A stretch of DNA of 64,000 bases from Tetramitus jugosus (Eukaryota; Heterolobosea; Eutetramitea; Acrasida; Vahlkampfiidae): assembly GCA_937625935.1 (NCBI GenBank), contig OW569366.1:1-64000 (forward strand), written 5' to 3'. A model generated the notes under the pieces. It saw only the letters and a program-made list of their open reading frames with translations, made no database searches and was not told where the DNA came from. Positions within the stretch are counted from its first letter, which is position 1. Every line of letters begins with the position of its first letter. Positions 40,401-49,100 of this stretch are shown in pieces. A program made the translations under genes and the position numbers.

Positions 40401-41273
40401 ACCTCCAATGGATTCAATGGCTTGAGACACTTTGGATTTTTGTTGTAAAATTTTTTGTTGTGAATTTTTTTGTTCATCATCATCATCAATGGGATAAGAG
40501 AGGAATTTTCGAGGATTGACAGGCAATTGAATAGGCACGTGAACCACTTCTGAAACGTTCATCTTTCTCAATTTTCGATTCTTGCGTCTCTCTTCCTCCT
40601 CTTGTTGTCTTCTCCAGTACAATTCTTCTTCATCTGGTTCTTCTGCATAATCATCATCTTCTTTTTCATCATCTTCATCTTCATCATTACCACCACTCTT
40701 TTTATGAGTAACAATAGCTGTTGTTGTTGTGTTGTCGACAATACTTCCCTCGTACAATGGATTCTTGTAACTCACAAATTTTTGCTTTCGCGTATCAATT
40801 TCGTCTTCTAAATCTCCGACGACGGACTGTGTTTGCTTCATGTACATTTCTTCGTACATTTTGGCCAATGGATCCATCTCTTCTTCTGCTTCTTCTGTAG
40901 CTTCTTCCACCACTTTTTGTGATGACTGCTTCTTCTTCTTCGATGCTGATGATGATGTTGTTGTCGATGTTGATGTAGATGATTGTTGTTTTACATTGTT
41001 ATTTGTGGTGGCAGAAGCAGCTTGCTTCTTTTTTGCCATTAATTGTTGCAATTGAGCTTGTTGTTGCTGAATTTGAGATTGTTGACTGGCGAATGGATCT
41101 TCATCTGATGATGATGATGATGACTGTTGTTGTTTGGCTGATGTCGGAGTATTAGGTGTAGTGGGTGAAGTAGGGGTAGCTGTGACAGATGAACCAGTAC
41201 TGCTGCTGCTGCTGCTACTGTCTTCAGAGTCAGTTCCACCACGTGCTCTTCTCTTCTTGAACAAAAAACTCAT
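37476..41273 (-). CDS. Gelsolin/villin-repeat actin-binding protein
   Basis: 1,265 residues from the ATG at 41,273. Residues 1-300 are low complexity (Ser, Gln, Lys, acidic) with possible short coiled coils. From about 325 on I count six gelsolin-like repeats, for example VMVWHMQGMEPI ... GDCYIVMKTF, IYVWMGSECFQP, CYLIETQYEVYGWMG, VQVWRVIDFD ... GECYLVLYEF, NDIFVLVSTKTAYIWVG and FRVMDIG ... MFIWYP. A 40-residue acidic block (about 805-845) splits the fourth. The C-terminal 120 residues are helical and contain no clear villin headpiece. Gelsolin repeats cap or sever actin filaments, usually with Ca2+; the long N-terminal extension is unlike classical gelsolin. Confidence 0.88.
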   Translation of the reverse strand: MSFLFKKRRARGGTDSEDSSSSSSSTGSSVTATPTSPTTPNTPTSAKQQQSSSSSSDEDPFASQQSQIQQQQAQLQQLMAKKKQAASATTNNNVKQQSSTSTSTTTSSSASKKKKQSSQKVVEEATEEAEEEMDPLAKMYEEMYMKQTQSVVGDLEDEIDTRKQKFVSYKNPLYEGSIVDNTTTTAIVTHKKSGGNDEDEDDEKEDDDYAEEPDEEELYWRRQQEEEERRKNRKLRKMNVSEVVHVPIQLPVNPRKFLSYPIDDDDEQKNSQQKILQQKSKVSQAIESIGGELSDWVQKSTKEAVLAATTESIVADELFETVTYALDEVMVWHMQGMEPILLEEDDWDWGCFMSGDCYIVMKTFNAQNEDERLRVIYTWMGEESNWQKRAICAFLVQELRDKLTTGMKRLRMEKQYEESAEFRDLFGGHLKYEKKSFTDESIPVRAQSEVSSSVNAPPAAGELPHLLVFSLLLVENKHEEEAKSKHKKINANRHKVVVTRIPWNKRYSKDGLSQNEQNKKSAFIVNANDKIYVWMGSECFQPLQIKMIETAKLIMYEEHRKEGIVVIETQGSESQEFLALLPESQSLPEYSPAMVNLDTVVHQVGLNEESKLIDVVPLKDFELNAHRFENHYCYLIETQYEVYGWMGRDTLPMERRFLKQLLTKLKQDNANVLTCSFFCGHEPVLMRERFSGYTSTETRESYEERRQNLSNISKRKLTTDSQSYFDSYSQLDIEAERQKKLIDELDDGSGTVQVWRVIDFDIAEPVPEEDIGNFHTGECYLVLYEFNRADVLYGEDEEGEDEEEEEEDEESDGDYKDYDYESQSEEEDDYEKRGLVTKSADVKKKRIAYLTRKILYCWEGAESDKKVAARILKENFHGYASDAINPAVVLTLYEGKESKHFMRVFEHIMTIHRGKSTDSRESYDSALYRIYCKTDPEDGSSYNSKAVEVVRRKSSLNSNDIFVLVSTKTAYIWVGSYAGSSNKKIAFKLAQAIITGNKRVLAIDEDQEPEEFWEDLGQISVNDKYPVDKINYERGNVFECTITSNNNFRVMDIGNVGDNILQADLTDCHYPLIFDFTDTMFIWYPLTNPDPTIRYLVRNAVYQLTLPESEESEEAEKQTPPDFHEVCVAGNDKVKVYEEYRDNETGNFKMVFPMWRTNRIFVDQHALDKQRDEEERSATIMQALPFLQILREKHPYLLQLDEHVNIHNTVELVKIGLGAKTNSDIVIKELCNLDLYDFNNDLDKCDDLCSDLMRFCLTGIKKRKK

Positions 41274-41623
41274 GACTAATTAATTGTTGTTTTTATCGGT
41301 GTGACTAATTAATTGTTGTTTTTTTTTTGGGTGGGAAAAAAAATGTTCAATGAGTGTCCAATAGTTGTTTTGTTTGTTGTTGTGTTTTTTTTGAATGTTT
41401 TTCAGCTGCTGTGGCTCCGATGAGTTATCTTCGTTCTCGCCCGCGTACAAGTGGAGGGTTTGTTGTCTGTGTTACTGAGGCCCAAAGGATTTGTTTCCCT
41501 GTGCTGACATTTTTTTGACGAGTGACACCTGACTGTCAATCGACGGAGTTTATATTTCTCCAGATTCAGTGGAATCATTTTTTTTTCATTGTATCATTGT
41601 TTATTTGCCTCTTCAAGATTGCT

Positions 41624-43300
41624 CTAGACCTTCAGGACTCTTCCGTCAGTTTGGGCCACAATCTTTTGGTCATTGGTCATCTTTTGCATCAGTATGCTGA
41701 CCAATGTGGGAGTCGTGTCAGGATCAACAAGATCTGGCAGCCCGGCGAACATTGAGAATTGATCTCCACCCTCGTGCAAGAAACTTGAGGTAGCCATTGA
41801 CATGACCATCTCCGGTGTAATGTCAACCAACTGATCATTGACCATTCTTTTCATGGAGATCACACGAGACCCCACAGGACGGCTTAACGAGTAAGTGATC
41901 CTGAAGCCGGAGATGACTGGAAACTTGCCGGATATTTGATCAACAGCGGACAGACCGAGCTCCACGGCAGCTGCCAGAACGGAACCATTGACAGAAACGA
42001 CGGCCAGGTTGTTTGAGAATGGGAAAATATCAAATACATCGCCCTTGGTAATCCTGGTTCCAGCGGTAATATACTTGTTACCTCTGACACCACCACCGTT
42101 TGTGAATGAAATATCTGAATTGTCATAGCTACGGAAAGCATCAGCAATGTAATCTCCAAGATTTGTCTCCATTGTTCGCATACTAAACTCTCGACCATCC
42201 AATGTCACATCTGCAGTCGCTATCTCAACCTTAAACTCCTTTCCTGCCTTTTCGTCATACTCTGCAATCAATTTCTCCATTTGAGGATCGGTTGGCATTT
42301 CGGGTGTAATTGCAATATTGGAGAAACCAACCAACGGTGCAGCAAATGAAAAATCAATCTTCACATGCCAAATATTGATCCAATCTTGGGATGCCTTCAA
42401 ATACATGGCATGACCACAGTCCATACTGGACATTGATCGATGATCATGACCTCCCACAATTAAATTAATCTCTGAAACTGCGTTAGACAGAGCACAGTCA
42501 TCGACACCAGTCTGATGAGTCAGAGCAACAATATATTGAGCTCCCTTTTCCTTCAATAGCTTCACTTGCTTCTTTGCCGCTTGAATCACATCTTCAATCA
42601 CAACAGTCTTATCTGCTGGACCAAAATCGTACAAGACACCAAACAATCCCAATTGAACAGGACCGACTTTGACCACTACATTCTCAACTGTTTTAAACGG
42701 AAGTTTCACATTGGAATTTATCCAAGTAAATGCACTCTCCTTGACTCTCTGCTCCAAATTTTGCACACCAAAATCAAACTCATGATTGCCCAGTGCAGAA
42801 TAATTGAGACCCAGGATATCATTGGCCCGAATCATTTGCTCACCATGGAACAGTGTAGACATGCTCGACGGCGACAATGTGTCACCACCACTCAACACAA
42901 GAACATGGTTTGGATACTTTCTCTTGCTCTTGACATCTTGAATGTACCGAGAGACTCTTGATGGACCACCTCTCTCTTCTCCGTCCTCTGTCTTGACCAT
43001 GTGCAGTTGATACACGTCATTGTACGTAATGAGCTCAATGTATTGACTATTGTCCAATTTTTTCGTTGCGGCATTATTTTGCTTGGCTGTAAATCTTGCG
43101 ACAGCGATCGCCAACGAAAGAATGACAATTAGTGACACGAGCACGATCACAACCAAGATTATGGTCGCAACAGGGTGTCTCATTGGGTCACTCACCTTTT
43201 TTAAAATGGATTTGTTTTCTTCATAGTCACCATGAACCATCAAGTGATCATCTCCTTCGTATTCAGCTGATCGATAATCTGTCTCGCTGTTGTTTGTCAT
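41624..43300 (-). CDS. Membrane-anchored 5'-nucleotidase-like metallophosphatase
   Basis: 558 residues from the ATG at 43,300. One hydrophobic helix near residues 43-70 follows a cytoplasmic N-terminus, making a type II anchor. The catalytic half has metallophosphatase motifs: YNDVYQL (in place of the usual DxH), GGDTLSPS, GNHEFDFG, and GGHDH. The second half is the 5'-nucleotidase C-terminal domain (TNLGDYIADAFR, SFTNGGGVRG). UshA-type enzymes hydrolyse extracellular nucleotides. The first motif is D-V-Y rather than D-x-H, so metal site 1 is altered; this needs alignment to judge. Confidence 0.88.
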   Translation of the reverse strand: MTNNSETDYRSAEYEGDDHLMVHGDYEENKSILKKVSDPMRHPVATIILVVIVLVSLIVILSLAIAVARFTAKQNNAATKKLDNSQYIELITYNDVYQLHMVKTEDGEERGGPSRVSRYIQDVKSKRKYPNHVLVLSGGDTLSPSSMSTLFHGEQMIRANDILGLNYSALGNHEFDFGVQNLEQRVKESAFTWINSNVKLPFKTVENVVVKVGPVQLGLFGVLYDFGPADKTVVIEDVIQAAKKQVKLLKEKGAQYIVALTHQTGVDDCALSNAVSEINLIVGGHDHRSMSSMDCGHAMYLKASQDWINIWHVKIDFSFAAPLVGFSNIAITPEMPTDPQMEKLIAEYDEKAGKEFKVEIATADVTLDGREFSMRTMETNLGDYIADAFRSYDNSDISFTNGGGVRGNKYITAGTRITKGDVFDIFPFSNNLAVVSVNGSVLAAAVELGLSAVDQISGKFPVISGFRITYSLSRPVGSRVISMKRMVNDQLVDITPEMVMSMATSSFLHEGGDQFSMFAGLPDLVDPDTTPTLVSILMQKMTNDQKIVAQTDGRVLKV

Positions 43301-43394
43301 TTTATGAGTTTTATGTCGTGTCGTCAAAGAGAGATCGTGCGTGTGCTTCTTTTTCGACAAGTGTGTGAATCCCCGATTTCGGTTTTTATCTCTT

Positions 43395-44069
43395 TTACAA
43401 AAGTTTTTTGAGCGGAGATATCGAACCGATATGACTTGCTGCGCACAGCGAATCGACTTGTCGTAATCTTTGCAACACTGTCTCTACATTGATGTTCCAC
43501 GAAGTGTCATAGTAAAAGACGAACCTATTCCAAAAGGAGTCATACCGATCGGATGTAATGTGCATGTGCAAATGGTTAATTGAATAGAATGGAGGCACGT
43601 GGAAGGACAGTGTTACTTCTTGTGGCTCCATTCTTTCGTGTTCTCTGGCAAACTCTAGAGCTACTTTCTTCATGTGCTCAAGAGTGGCCAAGTGTTGCGC
43701 TCCTCCTTCGCGCAACACTTGCTTGATGTTTGTAATGTGCTTGACGGGTATGACCAGATAGTGAACCGGTCCCTTGGGCTTATAATCCTTGATGACATAA
43801 CAAATTTCATCACTGTACAGCATCTTGTTCTTCCCACCAAGTACCTTTTCTTGATATTCCCTTGTCTGACAATTGCAAAAGATGCATTGGTGCACTGGAG
43901 TCAACTCTGGATCCTTCTTTCCCAGTAACCATGTCTGAACGAGCCACAAGAGATGATAACCTATCGCTCCAAAGGTCAGAAACACATGAGAGAAGAACCA
44001 GTTGCCAGGAGCGTACTTTGACGACACACTGGACGATGATTGATGATCATCATTCGTCGAGGTGTTCAT
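43395..44069 (-). CDS. HIT-domain nucleotide-binding protein with membrane segment
   Basis: 224 residues from the ATG at 44,069. A hydrophobic stretch near residues 25-50 (FFSHVFLTFGAIGYHLLWLVQTWLL) suggests a membrane anchor or mitochondrial/ER targeting. The HIT domain follows: CIFCNCQ Cys motif, HYLVIPVKHI, and SINHLHMHI, the His-x-His-x-His triad with the central catalytic His. HIT proteins such as HINT hydrolyse nucleotide phosphoramidates. A CxxC at the front of the domain is also found in HINT3/aprataxin-like members. Confidence 0.87.
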   Translation of the reverse strand: MNTSTNDDHQSSSSVSSKYAPGNWFFSHVFLTFGAIGYHLLWLVQTWLLGKKDPELTPVHQCIFCNCQTREYQEKVLGGKNKMLYSDEICYVIKDYKPKGPVHYLVIPVKHITNIKQVLREGGAQHLATLEHMKKVALEFAREHERMEPQEVTLSFHVPPFYSINHLHMHITSDRYDSFWNRFVFYYDTSWNINVETVLQRLRQVDSLCAASHIGSISPLKKLL

Positions 44070-44232
44070 CTTTCGTTGGGAAGAATGAAAAAAGATGTTC
44101 TGAAGGGCAATCTGGAAGAAAAAGAATTTGTTCGCTTTATATTTCCGCTCACTTCAGGCGGATAAATAGATGAAAATGCGAGTGCAAAGGGGAACTTGTG
44201 TGAAGCAAAACACGGGAAAGCTCAAGGAATTC

Positions 44233-45462
44233 CTAGCTCTGGTAACATGCCATCAACAGATCGGCGACTCTATCGTACTTTTTGATGACAGATTGGAGCT
44301 TTCTTCGATCGGCAGGCTTTCTTCTCTCAATGGCTTGAGAATGAGTAATGTTCAAAATCATTTGGCTGCATGCTCTCAAGTCTTGTTCGCTGTAGCCAGA
44401 GTAGTATTGCAAGTTGCTATTCCAGGCGTCAGGGAAGCCCAAGAACTTTTGAGCCAAATAAATAGAGCTGCAAGCAATCATTGATGGAGTAAACTTCAAT
44501 GCTTCAATCTCGAGCATGACAAGCTCAGAAAGCATGTAGGCCATGTAGTGAGCTCTCTGTGAGCAAGCACCGCACTTGAGGTATCTCATCAAGAATGGAT
44601 AAGCAGTAGTCACTGTTACATTAAAGTTCAAAGAGGAGAGAATGAGTCTTTCCATGCGCAATAGCTCATCCTTTGAGAATGCATTGGCAGAAATCTTGAT
44701 AAACTCGTCAACATCAGGGCATTCAATCTCTTCATACTTGGAAGCAATGAGCATGGCTGCTACACCGGCCAATTGGAGCTTGCTGCGGCTAATGACAACA
44801 GTAGACAAGAATCGATCAATAAGGTTAATGGTCAGGTAGAGAGTGTCAGGCATGAGTTCAAACGACTCATGAACCTCAATTAACCAATCAACCAAAACAG
44901 ATCTCATGTTGCTAGTCACATCAGTTTGTCTTTCCATGTAATTGTGAGGTGCCATGTACTTGGTTTCAGCAGACTTGTGATATACGAAAATATCATAGAC
45001 ATAGTCAGTAGCATGCTGTGGATCCTTAAGGTGCAATGAATCGATTCCAGGGCTTCTTGGAGGTGCAACAAATTGTTCTGGCTTGGCCAAATAGCTCCTT
45101 CCAGCTTCACTGACTGGTGACACTGCCATTGGTTGAGACATGGATGGAGCAGCATGAAGTGTTCTTTGTTGTTGCTGTGGATAGACCTGGGCAGTGCTCT
45201 GTTGTTGCTGTTGGAAAGCAACACCACCAGAGTTGGCCAATGGGACACGAGTGGCTTGTTGTTGTGGCTTCTGAGGATAACCAAGACCAGAGTTGTTGTT
45301 TGGCTTGTAAACACCGCTTGCAGATTGGTTGTACGCGTGTTGCTGGTTGGAGATGTCACCTAGGGCGCTTCTCTGTTGTGTGGCCGGTTGTTTAGCTTGG
45401 CTCAAATGAGGGTGCCCAATGGCATTCTCGTTAGCGTGGTGTGGTCTGTATGACTGGTTCAT
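44233..45462 (-). CDS. Mitotic-type cyclin (A/B-like)
   Basis: 409 residues from the ATG at 45,462. Residues 31-39 (RSALGDISN) are a perfect destruction box of the R-x-x-L-x-x-I-x-N form, predicting APC/C-driven degradation. Residues 40-135 are Gln/Asn/Pro-rich. The cyclin fold (about 150-385) shows MRSVLVDWLIEVHESF, the signature that binds the CDK, KLQLAGVAAMLIASKYEEI and PSMIACSSIYLAQK. The domain order and signature fit A- or B-type cyclins; I cannot tell which without alignment. Confidence 0.93.
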   Translation of the reverse strand: MNQSYRPHHANENAIGHPHLSQAKQPATQQRSALGDISNQQHAYNQSASGVYKPNNNSGLGYPQKPQQQATRVPLANSGGVAFQQQQQSTAQVYPQQQQRTLHAAPSMSQPMAVSPVSEAGRSYLAKPEQFVAPPRSPGIDSLHLKDPQHATDYVYDIFVYHKSAETKYMAPHNYMERQTDVTSNMRSVLVDWLIEVHESFELMPDTLYLTINLIDRFLSTVVISRSKLQLAGVAAMLIASKYEEIECPDVDEFIKISANAFSKDELLRMERLILSSLNFNVTVTTAYPFLMRYLKCGACSQRAHYMAYMLSELVMLEIEALKFTPSMIACSSIYLAQKFLGFPDAWNSNLQYYSGYSEQDLRACSQMILNITHSQAIERRKPADRRKLQSVIKKYDRVADLLMACYQS

Positions 45463-46138
45463 GATTCAGATGAGTGGGATCACTTTAAAAAAAGGTAGGG
45501 CAGAAGTACAGGGTTGTTGTGGTTGTTGTGAATTGATCTGTGATTGCAACAAAGGGTGCTAGGTGATAGAGAGACACACAGGTACGACTTTGAATGATGG
45601 TGATGACAACACAAATGGTTCAAATTTATGTTTTGATACTTGAGAGGAGTAACAACAATACTTGAGGGCTCTTTGGGTCCTTGGTATCGATGAGGCTTGT
45701 AGGAATGATTGGTCCAACAATATGGGTTATGGATGAGTGATCTCAGAGGGAACAGGTGTCGTAATGGATGGGTTGATATTTGTTGCTGGTGTTAGTATTT
45801 CTCTTTATGCATTGCATGGTGTGCGGCGAGGTTGGAGGGTTCGGGGCTGACAATCCACATTTTCCATAACGCATAACGATCAAAAATTTCATATTTCGAC
45901 ATTACAAAAAAGATTGTAAAAGAGCACGAAAAGGCGCAGTAATTGAAAAAGCGCGGGTTCTTCTGGTTGGAGAATACAGGTGCTACCGAACCAAAAAAGT
46001 GTATTCTACAGTTGTAAAAGTTCAATGCTGGTCAAACTGCGCAGTTGTAAAAGTTCAATACTGATCAAAATGCAATAATTTATGACAGTTTTGTGAAATT
46101 ACCCCCATTTATGTTAATTAACATTGTATTCGCCACAA
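45463..46138. other. Intergenic stretch upstream of cyclin with 33 bp tandem duplication
   Basis: No recognised gene; one minus-strand frame of 77 codons at 45,792-46,025 has no ATG at its start and no known motif. A 32-base unit starting CAGTTGTAAAAGTTCAAT is repeated at 46,009-46,040 and 46,042-46,073 with a few differences. It lies just beyond the stop of the copper ATPase and may be untranslated sequence. Confidence 0.5.
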
Positions 46139-49100
46139 TTAGGCAGACAGCACTCGAAGGTGAGGATCTTCTGATGGCTCTTCAATCAACTTTGGTTTTC
46201 TGTAAAGTCGAAGTGCCAGAGATGAAAGGGTGACACTGATGGATGAAAGGACCATGGCCAAACCAGCAACCCATGGAGGAATCATGATTTGAACCAAAGG
46301 ATAGAACACTCCTGCAGCCAATGGAATCGCCAACACATTGTAACCAAATGCCCAAATAAAGTTCATGATAATTCTTCTGTAGATGGTTCGTGACAGGTCA
46401 ATTGCTGTAATTAATCCATCAATATTGTCTCTCATGAGAACAATGTCTGCACACTCCACGGCTACATCGGTACCAGCACCAATAGCGACTGAAGAATCAG
46501 CTTGTGCGAGTGAGGGTGAGTCATTGATGCCATCACCAACCATGAGTACAACCTCACCAGCCAATTGCAACTCCTTAACCTTCTCGCATTTCCCTCCGGG
46601 TGTCAATTGGCTGAACACATTCTGTGGTCTGATTCCCACCTGAGCAGCAATATGATTCGCGGCAAATTCGTTATCACCAGTCAGCATGTACACTTGAATA
46701 GGCTTGGAACCCTTCTTGAATGACTCAAGAGTGGCAACCACAGCCCTAGATTCATCACGCACAGTGTCGGACAATAATAGAGTAATGGCCAGTCGATCTT
46801 CGACAGCAACAAATACAATAGTGCTATGTTTGTTGTAGCTGTGGTCATTTGTCATCTGGATCTTTTCATCATTCATGAACGCTTCGTTTCCAATGAGGAC
46901 TCGAGTATTGTTAATGAGTGCAGAAACACCTCTTCCTGGAACGTTGATAAAGTCGGATGGAGCCACAGATGACTGAGAATTGTTGTCTGCCATGTGGTGT
47001 TCTGCGAATGAACTGACTGCACGAGCAATTGGGTGCTCGCTTGCTCCTTCAATGGCACGAATCCATCCACATAGCTTACCAAAGGTCTCCTTGTCATTAT
47101 ATTGCTCATCAAAAATCTTGTGCTCTGTTACCATCAGGTCGCCTTTTGTTAGAGTTCCGGTCTTGTCAAAGAGAACAGCAGTGCACTTTGCAACAGATTC
47201 AAGCGCTTTTCCTCCCTTGATCAAAATACCATTCTTTGCAGCAACGCCTGTTCCGGTCATCACAGCAGTAGGAGTCGCCAGACCAAGAGAGCAAGGACAT
47301 GCGATAATAACAGTGGCTGTTGACAAGAGAAGGGAGAATACAAAGTTGCTCATTCCTGCAGGTCTCCATTTCGCAGGATAAGCATCTAACGCTCCCAATA
47401 TCATCCATACCGCAAAAGTGATAAATGACAGACCAATAACAGCAGGTACGAAGAATCCAGAAATACGATCAGCCAACGACTGCAATTGAGGCTTTCTCAT
47501 TTGTGACTGTTCAACCAAGTTTGCGATTGTGCTCAAAGTGCTGTCTGCCCCCACTCGTGAAGCCTTGATGAGCAAAAGACCATCAGTATTGATTGTACCA
47601 CCAATGACCTTTGAGTCAATTGTCTTGTATACAGGCAATGACTCACCCGTAATCATGGCTTCATTAACTGAACTAGAACCGTGGAGAACAATACCATCAA
47701 CAGGTATTTTGCTACCTGGAGTTACCTTGAGCATATCACCTGTAGATACCAAGTCTATTTCAATTTCTCTTTCTTCGAAGCTTGATGGGTTTTGAATGTA
47801 TTCATCAACAGTTGTACTATGCAGAGGCTTGTTCACATCTTCCAACAGCACAGCAGATGAAGGCTGGAGGTCCATGAGAGCAACAAGGGCAGACGATGTT
47901 TGTCCTTTGGCTACATTCTCCATCCATCTACCCAGACTCAAGAACATGATGAGGGAGGCAGATGTTTCGAAATAGTGATGATTGGTGGTTTTGGTAACCA
48001 TGCTGTAGATGACCGCAAACACAGAATAGACATAAGCTTCAGTGGTAGCAATTGCAATCAACACATTCATGTCAGCTGATTTGTTGCGGAGAGCTTGGAA
48101 AGCCAACTTAAAGTATGGATAACCACAATAGAACTGAACAGGAGTTACCAGCAAGAATAGTAGCAAAGCCTCGACAGTCAATCCACGTACCAATTGATAA
48201 TGCATGTATGGCATTGTAGCAGGAAGCATAGACAATCCCATAGAGATAATCATGGTTGGAATAGTGAAAATCAAGCTAATAATGAATAGCTGCTTCCATT
48301 TTTTGATCTCGGCGGTTCTCAAAATGGAGGCCTTGGCATCATAACTGTCCTCCTTAAAAATGGAGCATTCAATATCATTGTCTTGCAAATAATCAATAAT
48401 TCGTCTGTTGCATGTCATTCGTTCATCAAATGATACGTCCACAACACTTTCAGGCAAGTCAAACTGTTGTTTGTCAACACCTGTAAAGGTGCTCAACAAA
48501 TGATCCACCTGATCAGACACAGCACTCAAATTACGAACAAATATTTTGATCTGACCGCCACTGGAGGACAGACTCTGTTTGGTTAGACTAGAAGACTCAT
48601 ATCCGAGGCGAATGATTTGGTCGATAATCGCTTTTTCGGACACTCTGGACTCATCATACTTAATCTGCCCTTTTTGAGTGATCAAGTTGACCTCGCAAGT
48701 CTTCACTCCCGGAATAGACAAAATCTTGTTCTCAATCTTCGATACGCAGGATCCACAAGTCATTCCCTCGATCGAAACGAGAGCAGTCCTGGGAATTTCA
48801 ACCGCATCGTCCAACAAGATTTCTTGAAGGGCATTTGGCTCAATAATGGTCTCACTGAACATCGGCTCATTCTTCTCCATAACTTCGCAAATGTATCCGA
48901 GTCCAGAAAGAACTTCCATGAGAGCATGGGCATCAACAGTGGAGTGCAGAACAGTGACTCTATTTTCACTCAATTCGACTTCTACTTGACCAATTTCGTT
49001 TGGATATCTCGCTTTCAGAGTCTGTTTTACCTTGTTGACACAGGAGCCACACTTCATTCCCAAAACTCTCAAATCAATTGTTTCTCCACCAGACATTCTG

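Noticed and set aside
45792-46025. 77-codon minus-strand open frame between cyclin and copper ATPase
   Set aside because: It has no ATG at its start and no recognisable motif; it probably lies in untranslated sequence.
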